Shown: one piece after another, positions 53,271-61,604 of the stretch
How the letters are laid out: the number at the start of each line of letters is the position of its first letter
How positions within the stretch are numbered: position 1 is the first letter of the stretch
Assembly: GCF_014697195.1 (NCBI RefSeq)
Contig: NZ_JACJRJ010000029.1
Location: forward strand, 1-64,000
DNA from: Cylindrospermum sp. FACHB-282
GTDB taxonomy: Bacteria; Cyanobacteriota; Cyanobacteriia; Cyanobacteriales; Nostocaceae
Direction: 5' to 3'
Length of the DNA stretch: 64,000 bases
Program-made: the position numbers and the translations under genes
The notes under the pieces: generated by a model
Seen by the model: only the letters and a program-made list of their open reading frames with translations
Databases searched by the model: none
What the model was told of the DNA's origin: nothing

Positions 53271-54773
53271 ATGAATATTTCGCAGAATTGTTTAGAACTA
53301 ATTAAAAAATGGGAAGGACTCTTTTTAAATGCCTACTTAGACCCAGTTAATATTCCTACAATAGGTTATGGAACTATTCAATATCCCAATGGTAAAAAGG
53401 TGCGGCTGGGTGATCAAATAACAGAACAGCAAGCCAAAGCTTACCTGAAAGACGAATGTGATCAAAAAGCCGAAGAAGTCTCTAAATTAGTTAGCGGTAT
53501 TTCACTGAACCAGAATCAATTTGATGCTCTTGTATCATTTTGCTATAACTTGGGTACAGGGGCATTAGCAGAAAGTACCCTGTTGAAAAAACTGAAAGCA
53601 AATGACTTTGTTGGTGCAGCGTCAGAGTTTGAGAGGTGGAATAAAGCTATAGTCAACGGTGAAAAAGTTGTATTTGCTGGTTTGACTAATCGCAGAAAAG
53701 ACGAGCGAACACTGTTTGAGAAAAAAGACGGAGAAGCAATCCCTCTTAATGCTCCAATATCCCCCCAAGATCAGGTTACATGGTTGGAAGGATATCGGGA
53801 CAATGATCAAAATGTTATTGTCGCTTGGAATGGCTCTGATGGTGTTAACAAACTTGTGGAAATTCTCACCCTATCCACCTTAGAAAAATCTGACCTAATT
53901 TCCGTATTGGAACAATATAAAAATGCGCGAAATTTTGTCTTTGCCCCTGCCACAAAGGTAATTCCTAGTGGAGAACGGGTTTTAGTTACTGCTAGAAAAC
54001 CAACAATTCTCAAGGTAAGTAATCCACCAACTCTCAATACTCCGTTGTTAGTTCGTGGTGTTGAAGGTGATGATGTTAAAAAACTCCAAAACCGATTAAA
54101 TGATCTTGGTTTTGATGCTGGTGAAGCTGATGGCATCTTTGGCAAAAAAACTGAAGAAGCAGTAGGAGAATTTCAGAAAAAGCAATCGATTACAGTTGAT
54201 GGTAAAGTAGGAAGTAATACTTGGAGTAAATTATGGGGAATTGATGCACCTACTGTTTCTGTTCCCACTTCCACTGCTTCCAGTACTCCAGGTAAAAATT
54301 ATCTCCGGCTGACTAAAACTCAGCGCAAAGATACCTATGGATGTTTCATTTTAAAGTTGGAGTATTTCAAAAATGGACAATTACAGGGTAGTATAGATGT
54401 CTGCTCTGGACAGCCTCACCGTCAATTGTTCGAGACGGGTAGAGAAAGCGTCCCCAATGCACAGCCATTACCAGAAGGAAAATGGTATATTGATAATATT
54501 CAGTGGGTAGGGGAAAAAGATAAGTATCGCGGAAGTTTTGGCGATGGTCTTGGCCCAGTAAAAATTCCTCTAAACTATGTCGAACCTGGCAAGACTAGAC
54601 GCAGTGAAATACTTATTCATCTTGACTGGAACCGAGCAAATTCTCCAGGTACTATCGGTTGCATCGGCGTTTATGGTATTGGCGATTTCCAGCAATTGGT
54701 AAGTTGGTTACGTGACACAGATCCCCGTGATTTATTTGTTGATTGGGAAAAAGGTACTTGTCCTCAACCATAA
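53271..54773 (+). CDS. GH24 lysozyme fused to a peptidoglycan-binding domain and an L,D-transpeptidase-like domain
   Basis: A 500-residue modular wall enzyme. Residues 1-150 are a phage-type (GH24) lysozyme: LIKKWEGLFLNAYLDPVNIP with catalytic Glu15, IPTIGYGT, and FDALVSFCYNLGTGAL. A linker region (about 165-240) follows, then PG_binding_1 at about 260-320 (VKKLQNRLNDLGFDAGEADG, KKTEEAVGEFQKKQ). The C-terminal about 150 residues (YGCFILKLEYFKNGQL, QPLPEGKWYID, ILIHLDWNRANSPGTIGCIG) look like an L,D-transpeptidase/DUF2778-type fold with His450 and Cys464. No signal peptide. GGAGGG precedes ATG 53271, so this start is preferred to the TTG at 53259. It can cut glycan strands and may act on peptides; the fusion is unusual. 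Confidence 0.85.
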   Translation: MNISQNCLELIKKWEGLFLNAYLDPVNIPTIGYGTIQYPNGKKVRLGDQITEQQAKAYLKDECDQKAEEVSKLVSGISLNQNQFDALVSFCYNLGTGALAESTLLKKLKANDFVGAASEFERWNKAIVNGEKVVFAGLTNRRKDERTLFEKKDGEAIPLNAPISPQDQVTWLEGYRDNDQNVIVAWNGSDGVNKLVEILTLSTLEKSDLISVLEQYKNARNFVFAPATKVIPSGERVLVTARKPTILKVSNPPTLNTPLLVRGVEGDDVKKLQNRLNDLGFDAGEADGIFGKKTEEAVGEFQKKQSITVDGKVGSNTWSKLWGIDAPTVSVPTSTASSTPGKNYLRLTKTQRKDTYGCFILKLEYFKNGQLQGSIDVCSGQPHRQLFETGRESVPNAQPLPEGKWYIDNIQWVGEKDKYRGSFGDGLGPVKIPLNYVEPGKTRRSEILIHLDWNRANSPGTIGCIGVYGIGDFQQLVSWLRDTDPRDLFVDWEKGTCPQP

Positions 54774-55308
54774 TTCTCCCTGTGTCTATTTGGTTTGTAA
54801 AATTATAGGACTCATATTTGATTTTTGAAATACACGTAGTGGCGTGACAAGGCTAAAATAGTGCAATCGATTTTCGGTCTTTGTTCTTGTTCAATCAAGT
54901 TTCGAGCATTTTTCTAAAGCAACATTTAAGGCGTGTCACGCCAGTAGTAGCGTGTCAAGACTAAATTTGTGCATTGGCAAACTCTTGTGGGATGGGCATC
55001 TTGCCCGTCCAGTGCAGGCAAGATGCCTACACCACAAGAAAATTTTTTGCAACCTTTTAGGCTTGCCACGCCAGTAGGGTGTGTTATGCCATAGGCTAAC
55101 GCACCAAAACTTTCGGATGGTGCGTTAGGTCAGCCGTAACACAACACACCCTACATCTACTTAGATTTTTTCAAAAATCAAATCGGATTGCTATATAGGA
55201 CTTACCCATTGAGAAAAAACGGTAAATATGGGTATCTGAAAGTCCTATAGGTTGTGCGTTAGGGAACGCACACTACGGGTAGGATGCATGAATTTAGGTG
55301 TAGAGACG
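54774..55308. repeat. Cluster of stacked repeats
   Basis: Four elements follow one another. At 54837-54946 is a 110-bp MITE-like copy with ends TAGTGGCGTGACA and TGTCACGCCAGTA. At about 54947-55076 is a relative with similar ends (TAGCGTGTCAAGACTAAA and GGCTTGCCACGCCAGTA) whose middle is a long hairpin (TCTTGTGGGATGGGCATC arm, GATGCCTACACCACAAGA arm). At about 55077-55160 is an element bounded by GGTGTGTTA and TAACACAACACACC with inner palindrome GGTGCGTTAG. At 55195-55276 is repeat R, here uninterrupted. No gene is present. Confidence 0.8.
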
Positions 55309-57303
55309 TTAACCTAGATTTTTTCGCAATTGTACAGTTCTTGGTGTTAATGTTGGGAAAATATAAGGAATTAAATACTCTCCTTGAGGAATTTGGGGGT
55401 TAGTATGATGATTTCTAACTTCATAACCCATGCTACGCAAAGACTGAAGGTAGGAAAATATATTTTCTGTCTTTACTCCCCATAGCAAAGACAAATTTTG
55501 AGCAGAGAGTTGATTTGCCACTCCTATCCCCCTAACGACACATTGAACAACAAGCCAGAAAAGATTTATTTGTAATCCAGGAGAAAAAGTCATCACCCCA
55601 TGAAAGCGAGGATTATATTGATAATAGCCTGACAACTGTACTAAGTCTGCCATACCAGTTATATCGAGAATCTTTTCCTCAAAAGCTTTCCATAATGCTG
55701 TAAATAAATGGGGGTTTAACTCGTTAGCACATAACTTGACTTTGTCTGTCTCTATTACCCAATTTTCGTTACCCAAAGTGGGAAACACGTCAAGCACAAA
55801 TTTATTTTCTTCTGTCAAGATATCACTAGTTTGTGCTGTAATCATCCAGCAAGATGTATTTAGTTCGTATGTTAGATTTATTTTGATGCTGTGATCAGAT
55901 TTGTTTTTACTCCAGCCAAAATCTGAGGATAAAAATCGTACTTCTTTCCCTGTAATTATTTGAATATTTGATGATTTATTTTTAATATATAAAAGAGCAA
56001 TTGCTTCTGAGCTTTTTTGGGCGTATATTTTGGTTAGCTGTCGTTTACGCTGCCTAAATCCTAATTGCTTGTTGGGACTCATGTATTGCATGGGAAATGG
56101 TAGGGCCACACCCATAATTTGATCCAAAATACTCAAAGCCAAAATTCTACCAAGTTGGGGTGGTACTGAATTACCAATCTGTTGAATACAGGCTTGATCA
56201 TTCCCGACAATTTCATAAGCATCAGGAATTGTTTGTAACCGCTTTAATTCAGCAATTGTAAATCTGCGGTTTTCCCAACTGAAAGGGCCTGTATATTGTC
56301 CCCCCTGTGCTTTAATTGTTCGTACTGGACTATGGGGATCAGCTTTGTAGAGAAAGTCTGAAAATTTGGAACGCCAGCTAAACACTGGGTGAGGGTGTCC
56401 CATTTCTGTTGTGTAAAAGCTGTAATTTAGTCCTGGTGGTATGTCTGTCAGCAAATGACCGTAGCGACCAGTAAGTCCGGGTTCTGTGTGGGATTTATCA
56501 ACTCCTGTAACGGCTTCTTTGGCTGTGTAAAAAGGTTCTTTTCCAGGGGAGTCAGGCCCGTGAGTGGGGTAGGGAAAAAGATAATTCCCTGTTTTCACTC
56601 CCACAATAAATAAACGTTCTCTATGCTGGGGTACACCATAATCCGCAGCATCTAGCAACCGAAAATGAATTGTATAACCGGCTTGTTTAAAGGCATTTTG
56701 GATTTCTTGCCAGTCTTCTCCTTTTTGTGCTCCGGTAATTCCATAGACGTTCTCGAAGAGGAAGCCTTTTGGCTGTAGTGTTTTTAGTAGCCGTACATAC
56801 TCTTGAAAGAGTGTCCCGCGAGTATCTTTAGTTCCGGCTACTCCAGCGGCCCGGCGACCGGCTGCTGAGAAACTTTGGCAAGGTGGCCCACCAATGATGA
56901 AATCAACTTTTAAATCAGGACTGGGGAAAAATTTGCGAATATCAATGCAGATTGGTTGAGAATTTTCTAGCCATTGCCCTGTTTGTGAGTTTTTTTCTAG
57001 GGTCTGGATGTACTTAGGTTCTAGTTCTACCATTTGAACTATATCAAAGCCTGCATCATGAAATGCAATATCCAGTCCACCACCCCCAGAAAACAAGCTG
57101 AGGGTTTTTATGGGACTATGACTTTGTTGATTTAGCCTGTAACGGAGAGATAAGCCAAATTGATCGCACCATGCCGCACCACGATTTATTCCTAGAAATG
57201 TTAATATTTTTTGGAACCAAGTAATTTGATCAATGTCGGCGTTTGGTAGATTTAAAGGCAGGGACAGTTGTTGCATACTGACTTTTGAGCTTAACTCTCC
57301 CAT
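55309..57303 (-). CDS. DNA (cytosine-5-)-methyltransferase with a long C-terminal extension
   Basis: A 664-residue m5C methyltransferase. Catalytic motifs appear in order: I KTLSLFSGGGGLDIAFHDAGF-type SAM loop (residues about 66-86), IV DFIIGGPPCQSFSAAGRR with Cys142, VI LFENV, VIII YGVPQHRERLFIVG, the target-recognition part, then RFTIAELKRLQTIPD and IGNSVPPQLGRILA (IX-X). After residue about 410 comes an extra 250-residue region (TYELNTSCWMITAQTSD, YNPRFHGVMTFSPG, a winged-helix-like SLLWGVKTENIFSYLQSL) that is not part of the usual enzyme. No restriction gene is adjacent, so it may be an orphan or carry a second function. It starts 17 bases after the murG stop on the same strand. Confidence 0.92.
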   Translation of the reverse strand: MGELSSKVSMQQLSLPLNLPNADIDQITWFQKILTFLGINRGAAWCDQFGLSLRYRLNQQSHSPIKTLSLFSGGGGLDIAFHDAGFDIVQMVELEPKYIQTLEKNSQTGQWLENSQPICIDIRKFFPSPDLKVDFIIGGPPCQSFSAAGRRAAGVAGTKDTRGTLFQEYVRLLKTLQPKGFLFENVYGITGAQKGEDWQEIQNAFKQAGYTIHFRLLDAADYGVPQHRERLFIVGVKTGNYLFPYPTHGPDSPGKEPFYTAKEAVTGVDKSHTEPGLTGRYGHLLTDIPPGLNYSFYTTEMGHPHPVFSWRSKFSDFLYKADPHSPVRTIKAQGGQYTGPFSWENRRFTIAELKRLQTIPDAYEIVGNDQACIQQIGNSVPPQLGRILALSILDQIMGVALPFPMQYMSPNKQLGFRQRKRQLTKIYAQKSSEAIALLYIKNKSSNIQIITGKEVRFLSSDFGWSKNKSDHSIKINLTYELNTSCWMITAQTSDILTEENKFVLDVFPTLGNENWVIETDKVKLCANELNPHLFTALWKAFEEKILDITGMADLVQLSGYYQYNPRFHGVMTFSPGLQINLFWLVVQCVVRGIGVANQLSAQNLSLLWGVKTENIFSYLQSLRSMGYEVRNHHTNPQIPQGEYLIPYIFPTLTPRTVQLRKNLG

Positions 57304-57320
57304 AATAAAGTTTTGAGGTG

Positions 57321-58394
57321 TTATGTCTCCACCACCTCACGCACCAAAGAAGCCAACTTCTCAGCACTATCGGGAACTGCGATCGCCTTTGCTAATTCTG
57401 CCATTTTCGCCAATTCTGCTGGTGAGAGCAACAAACTCAAAACCTGATTTTGCAATATCTCCGCCGTCAATTCTGATTGCTTAAAAGTTAAGGCCGCACC
57501 AGCCTTGGTAAACACGTCTGCATTGTAAGATTGATGATCTTCCGCCGCAAAGGGGTAAGGAATCAAAATCGCTGGAGTACCACACACGGCCAATTCTGTT
57601 AAACTGCCGGCGCCAGAACGACTAATTGCTAAATTTGCTCGTCGCAATAATGGTGCCATATCGTTGTAAAACGGTAAGGCGATATAGTGGGGATGTTGCA
57701 AACTGTCGGCTTCTGGGTCTTGATCGCCTGTTAAATGCACTACATAAGCACCAGCGGCAAACCAGCTTGGTGCAGCTTGGCGGACTAATTTATTGATCCC
57801 CACAGCGCCTTGACTGCCACCAAAAACGACAATTAAGGGAACACCATCAGGAATTGCTAAATCTAGGGTTGTATGAATTTCCTCATCTAGGAATTGCGAT
57901 CGCACAGGAGTACCCACGCAAACACTTTTAGCACGGGGCAAATATTGAGAAGCCACGGCAAATCCTACCGCCACCATGGTACACCAAGGGCCAAAAAAGC
58001 GCGTTACCTTACCTGGTAAGGCGTTGGATTCATGGAAAACTACGGGTAAGCCGAGGGAACGCGCCGCAATTACAGCAGGCCCAGCGATATAACCCCCTGT
58101 GGTGAACACCCCTTGAAATTTCCCCTGTTTCAGGAGTCGTCTCACATCTAAAACCGAACCTATAAGTTTAGCCAAAATCCCCAGGGAGGAAAACCCAAAC
58201 CCTTGCTGAAACCCTTCAACTGCAATAGTATGCAAAGGATACTGTTTGGGGACAAGCTGAGTTTCTAGCCGATTGGGAACCCCCAGCCATTCAATTTCAT
58301 ATTCTGGCAGTTTTTGTGCCAGTGCGATCGCCGGAAACAAGTGTCCACCAGTCCCACTGGCCGCTATTAATAATCGTATTGGTTCATTTGCCAT
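57321..58394 (-). CDS. murG: MurG, lipid II synthase (GlcNAc transferase)
   Basis: A 357-residue GT28 glycosyltransferase that adds GlcNAc to lipid I at the inner face of the membrane, giving lipid II. Motifs: LLIAASGTGGHLFPAIALAQ (first G-loop), FHESNALPGKVTR, IVVFGGSQGAVGINK (second G-loop), SRSGAGSLTELAVCGTPAIL and IPYPFAAEDHQSYNA for UDP-GlcNAc. Length is normal and all motifs are intact. It is not inside a dcw cluster here, as is usual in cyanobacteria. The methyltransferase gene follows with 17 bases between them, a possible operon of unrelated functions. Confidence 0.96.
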   Translation of the reverse strand: MANEPIRLLIAASGTGGHLFPAIALAQKLPEYEIEWLGVPNRLETQLVPKQYPLHTIAVEGFQQGFGFSSLGILAKLIGSVLDVRRLLKQGKFQGVFTTGGYIAGPAVIAARSLGLPVVFHESNALPGKVTRFFGPWCTMVAVGFAVASQYLPRAKSVCVGTPVRSQFLDEEIHTTLDLAIPDGVPLIVVFGGSQGAVGINKLVRQAAPSWFAAGAYVVHLTGDQDPEADSLQHPHYIALPFYNDMAPLLRRANLAISRSGAGSLTELAVCGTPAILIPYPFAAEDHQSYNADVFTKAGAALTFKQSELTAEILQNQVLSLLLSPAELAKMAELAKAIAVPDSAEKLASLVREVVET

Positions 58395-58477
58395 TGAAGC
58401 TATACCATTTAGCGTCTAGCTTAACTAAGATAAAGCAATTTCCTCGACTTCTCTAATCAAATCCGTAAACTCTGACA

Positions 58478-59368
58478 ATGACTCACATGATTGGCTTATT
58501 ACTGAAACACCACAACAGACACCCCTCCACCATTTCACGCAGCTTATTCCTACTGACGTTTGGTTTCATCAGTAGTTGGCAATCTGCTCAAGCCATTACA
58601 CCACAACAATTCCCACTCTCTGGCAGTATACCTGCAAGAGTTACTCCTCATACCAGACTACCCCAACAACTCAGTGCCGCCGAAAATCCACCCCCGGAAC
58701 TCAAAAACCTGTTGACGCAAGTTGACGCCGCGGCCAGTCGCGCGGATGTTAAAGGGTTGATACAGTTCTACGGCTCCAATTTCACTCATGGGGATGGATT
58801 AAACCGCCAGACTCTCGAAACAGCCTTGACGTCACTCTGGCAACGATACCCTAAATTGCGCTACACAACACAGTTGCAATCCTGGAAATCTGAAGGTAAC
58901 AGCATGATTGCGGAAACAGTCACTAAGATCACTGGCTCACCTTCTGCTAACAGTAATAATTTAGCTCTCAATGCCACGATTACATCACGCCAGCGCATTA
59001 CAGGTGGAAAAATCGTTAATCAAGAGATTTTATCAGAACGCACTCTAGTTACCTCCGGTAGCAAGCCACCACAAGTTAATTTTATTGTTCCCCAGCAAGT
59101 AAAAGTCGGTCAGAAATATAATTTTGATGCCATTGTTCAAGAGCCACTGGGTGATGAATTTCTGCTGGGAGGGGCCCTCCAAGAACCCATACTTCCAGAC
59201 AAATATCTTTCGCCCACACCCGTGGATTTGGAATTACTGACTTCTGGCGGACTTTTTAAAGTGGCAAATGCACCTTCAACTCCTGGTAGTCAATGGATTT
59301 CTGCGGTAATCCTGCGGGGTGATGGCATGACAATGATCACCCAGCGTCTACAAGTTGTCAAGAAGTAG
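58478..59368 (+). CDS. Exported NTF2-like protein, unknown
   Basis: A 296-residue exported protein. The signal peptide is around residues 18-40 (SRSLFLLTFGFISSWQSAQA). Residues about 72-190 look like an NTF2-like fold (LKNLLTQVDAAASRADVKGL, IQFYGSNFTHGDGLNRQTLE, WQRYPKLRYTTQLQSW). The C-terminal part (VNFIVPQQVKVGQKYNFDAI, GALQEPILPDKYLSP, TMITQRLQVVKK) is beta-rich. I know similar proteins in cyanobacteria annotated as nuclear transport factor 2 family; no function is proven. It is divergent from murG and precedes an SDR gene. Confidence 0.7.
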   Translation: MTHMIGLLLKHHNRHPSTISRSLFLLTFGFISSWQSAQAITPQQFPLSGSIPARVTPHTRLPQQLSAAENPPPELKNLLTQVDAAASRADVKGLIQFYGSNFTHGDGLNRQTLETALTSLWQRYPKLRYTTQLQSWKSEGNSMIAETVTKITGSPSANSNNLALNATITSRQRITGGKIVNQEILSERTLVTSGSKPPQVNFIVPQQVKVGQKYNFDAIVQEPLGDEFLLGGALQEPILPDKYLSPTPVDLELLTSGGLFKVANAPSTPGSQWISAVILRGDGMTMITQRLQVVKK

Positions 59369-59438
59369 TGAGTTGGTTATTGGCCATTGGTTCGGAATTA
59401 TTGGAAAATGACTCTGGACTATTGACTTTTAACACACA

Positions 59439-60212
59439 ATGATTTCTTTAGAAAATCAAATCGTTTTAATTACTGGCGCAAGTAGTGGTATTGGTGCTGC
59501 TTGCGCTAGGATTTTTGCTCGTGGGGGTGCAAAGCTGATTTTAGCAGCGCGGCGGTGGGAACGTTTGCAGCAGTTAGCTAATGAACTGAACCAACTGTTT
59601 GGCGGAGAAATTCATCTATTACAGCTTGATGTACGCGATCGCTCTGCTGTGGAATCTGCCATCTCTACTTTACCCCCAGACTGGTCTGACATTGACATTC
59701 TGATTAACAACGCTGGTCTGAGTCGCGGTTTAGACAAGTTGCACACAGGGGATTTTCAGGACTGGGAAGATATGATTGATACTAATATTAAAGGTTTGCT
59801 TTACCTTAGCCGCTATGTTGTGCCTGGAATGGTAAATCGTAGTCGCGGTCATGTCATCAATCTGGGTTCGATAGCCGGACATCAAACCTATCCCGGTGGT
59901 AACGTCTACTGTGGCACAAAAGCCGCAGTTAGAGCAATTTCTGAAGGCTTAAAACAAGATTTGTTGGGAACCCCTGTGCGGGTGACTTCCGTTGATCCTG
60001 GGATGGTAGAAACGGAATTTAGCGAAGTCCGCTTTCATGGCGATACTCAACGTGCAGCGCGGGTTTATCAAGGTGTCACCCCCCTGACTCCCGATGATGT
60101 TGCTGATGTGATCTTTTTCTGCGCCACGCGATCGCCTCATGTCAATATTAACGAAGTCGTCCTGATGCCAGTAGATCAGGCTAGCGCCACATTGGTCAAT
60201 CGGCGAATATAA
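59439..60212 (+). CDS. SDR family oxidoreductase (YdfG-like)
   Basis: A 257-residue classical short-chain dehydrogenase. NADP-binding motif TGASSGIGAACARIFARGG, ARRWERL (basic, NADP preference), DVRD, INNAGLSRG, and the catalytic set Ser in NLGSIAGHQ, Tyr and Lys in YCGTKAAVR. DPGMVETEFSEVRF near the C-terminus resembles YdfG and serine/3-hydroxy acid dehydrogenases. The substrate is uncertain. It follows the NTF2-like gene with 70 bases between. Confidence 0.9.
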   Translation: MISLENQIVLITGASSGIGAACARIFARGGAKLILAARRWERLQQLANELNQLFGGEIHLLQLDVRDRSAVESAISTLPPDWSDIDILINNAGLSRGLDKLHTGDFQDWEDMIDTNIKGLLYLSRYVVPGMVNRSRGHVINLGSIAGHQTYPGGNVYCGTKAAVRAISEGLKQDLLGTPVRVTSVDPGMVETEFSEVRFHGDTQRAARVYQGVTPLTPDDVADVIFFCATRSPHVNINEVVLMPVDQASATLVNRRI

Positions 60213-60817
60213 AATAAACCTAGGCAGAATACGGCCAACACTGAAAAAACTGGAGTGACGGTACTCACAGCCATTAACACAGCAAAAGTTCTGACAATTG
60301 TCTGCTTAGTGGCTTTTGCTTTCGTCTTCGCGCCCGCTTGATTCCGTTTATTTGGTAATCACTTTTGGTGCGTGTAGTATTGTAGTAGATAATTCATCTA
60401 TCCAAAGAGATATCTTTGAAAGTCGCAGGTGGTGCAACATCTGCGATTTATGCTCAGAGTTAGTTGCAACTCATAATCATTTCAAGTATGATTTATTTGA
60501 GTAGATTGGATGAACAACCCGATAAATGAAAAGCTTGGCCAGCAGCTACACTGCAACCTAGGCGATCGCTAAAATTGAAATTCTAGAAGCATGGCTTGCT
60601 AAAGTCATCAGTCCTAAGAAGTAAGTAGTCGTACACCATTAGTTTTTAGTCTCCAAAGCAAGTTACCACAAAATGATTAATCTCAACTACCCAGATGCTA
60701 AAGAAATTGATTTAATTAAAAATCAGCCAGATTATGCAGCAAATAAATTAATTTGTTAATGGGTAAATGGCATTTACCACCCAACAGAAAATCTGATGAT
60801 CAACAGCAGAAAAAACA
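60213..60817. other. Gene-poor stretch with ORF scraps
   Basis: No confident gene. On the minus strand 60186-60358 is open and encodes a basic segment (GAKTKAKATKQTIVRTF) followed by a membrane-like one (VTPVFSVLAVFCLGLFYIRR), but no ATG starts it. On the plus strand small frames at 60673-60759 (MINLNYPDAKEIDLIKNQ) and near 60570-60625 (EILEAWLAKVISPKK) look like decayed coding scraps. Confidence 0.35.
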
Positions 60818-61534
60818 ATGAGTAACACACAAAAAAATGCAGTAGTCACTGGTGGAAATCGTGGTTTAGGATTTGAAACATCTCGCCAATTAGCTAAACA
60901 GGGATATCAGGTAATTCTCACCAGTCGGGATGAAGAAAAAGGCAAAGCAGCGGCTATTCAGTTACAAAACGAAGGATTAGATGTCATCTTTCATCCCCTA
61001 GATGTTAATAGTCAAGAAAGTAGTCAGCAATTAGCCCAATTCATCCGCCAGCAGTTTGGTAGACTCGATGTCTTGGTGAATAATGCAGGTATATATCTTG
61101 AGGTCAGAGGAGGAGACAATAGCATATTTAATGCTAAAATTGACAGTCTGAAACAAACACTAGAAACCAATGTTTACGGCGTTTTGCGAGTGACTCAGGC
61201 ATTAATTCCATTAATGAAACAACAGAATTACGGAAGAATAGTCAATGTTTCTTCTGGCATGGGGCAGTTGACTGATATGCAGAGTGGTGCCCCTGGATAT
61301 CGGATTTCTAAAACGGCTTTGAATGCCCTAACGCGGATTATTGCCAGCGAATTACAAGACACGAATATTTTAGTTAACTCCGTTTGCCCCGGTTGGGTAA
61401 AAACCGATATGGGCGGTTCAGAGGCACCGCGAACTCCAGAACAAGGAGTTGATACAATTGTGTGGCTAGCAACACTTCCTGATGGGAGTGCTACTGGTGG
61501 ATTTTTCCGCGATCGCCAGCCAATTGATTGGTAA
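60818..61534 (+). CDS. SDR family NAD(P)-dependent oxidoreductase (carbonyl reductase-like)
   Basis: A 238-residue short-chain dehydrogenase. The cofactor motif is VTGGNRGLGFETSRQLAKQG, followed by TSRDEEKG, LDVNSQ, LVNNAGIYLEV, the Ser in NVSSGMGQL, and Tyr-x-x-x-Lys in GYRISKTALNAL. CPGWVKTDMGG then resembles carbonyl reductase and related plant-type SDRs. Substrate unknown. It ends 70 bases before the peptidase start, so the two may be transcribed together. Confidence 0.92.
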   Translation: MSNTQKNAVVTGGNRGLGFETSRQLAKQGYQVILTSRDEEKGKAAAIQLQNEGLDVIFHPLDVNSQESSQQLAQFIRQQFGRLDVLVNNAGIYLEVRGGDNSIFNAKIDSLKQTLETNVYGVLRVTQALIPLMKQQNYGRIVNVSSGMGQLTDMQSGAPGYRISKTALNALTRIIASELQDTNILVNSVCPGWVKTDMGGSEAPRTPEQGVDTIVWLATLPDGSATGGFFRDRQPIDW

Positions 61535-61604
61535 AGCCACATTAAAAAGATATATAAATAAAAATCATCGTTCCCGTCTATTTATCGGCTACCGACACAA
61601 AATC

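Noticed and set aside
60316-60504. 62-codon plus-strand ORF
   Set aside because: No ribosome site, no domain, and it overlaps scraps of other frames.
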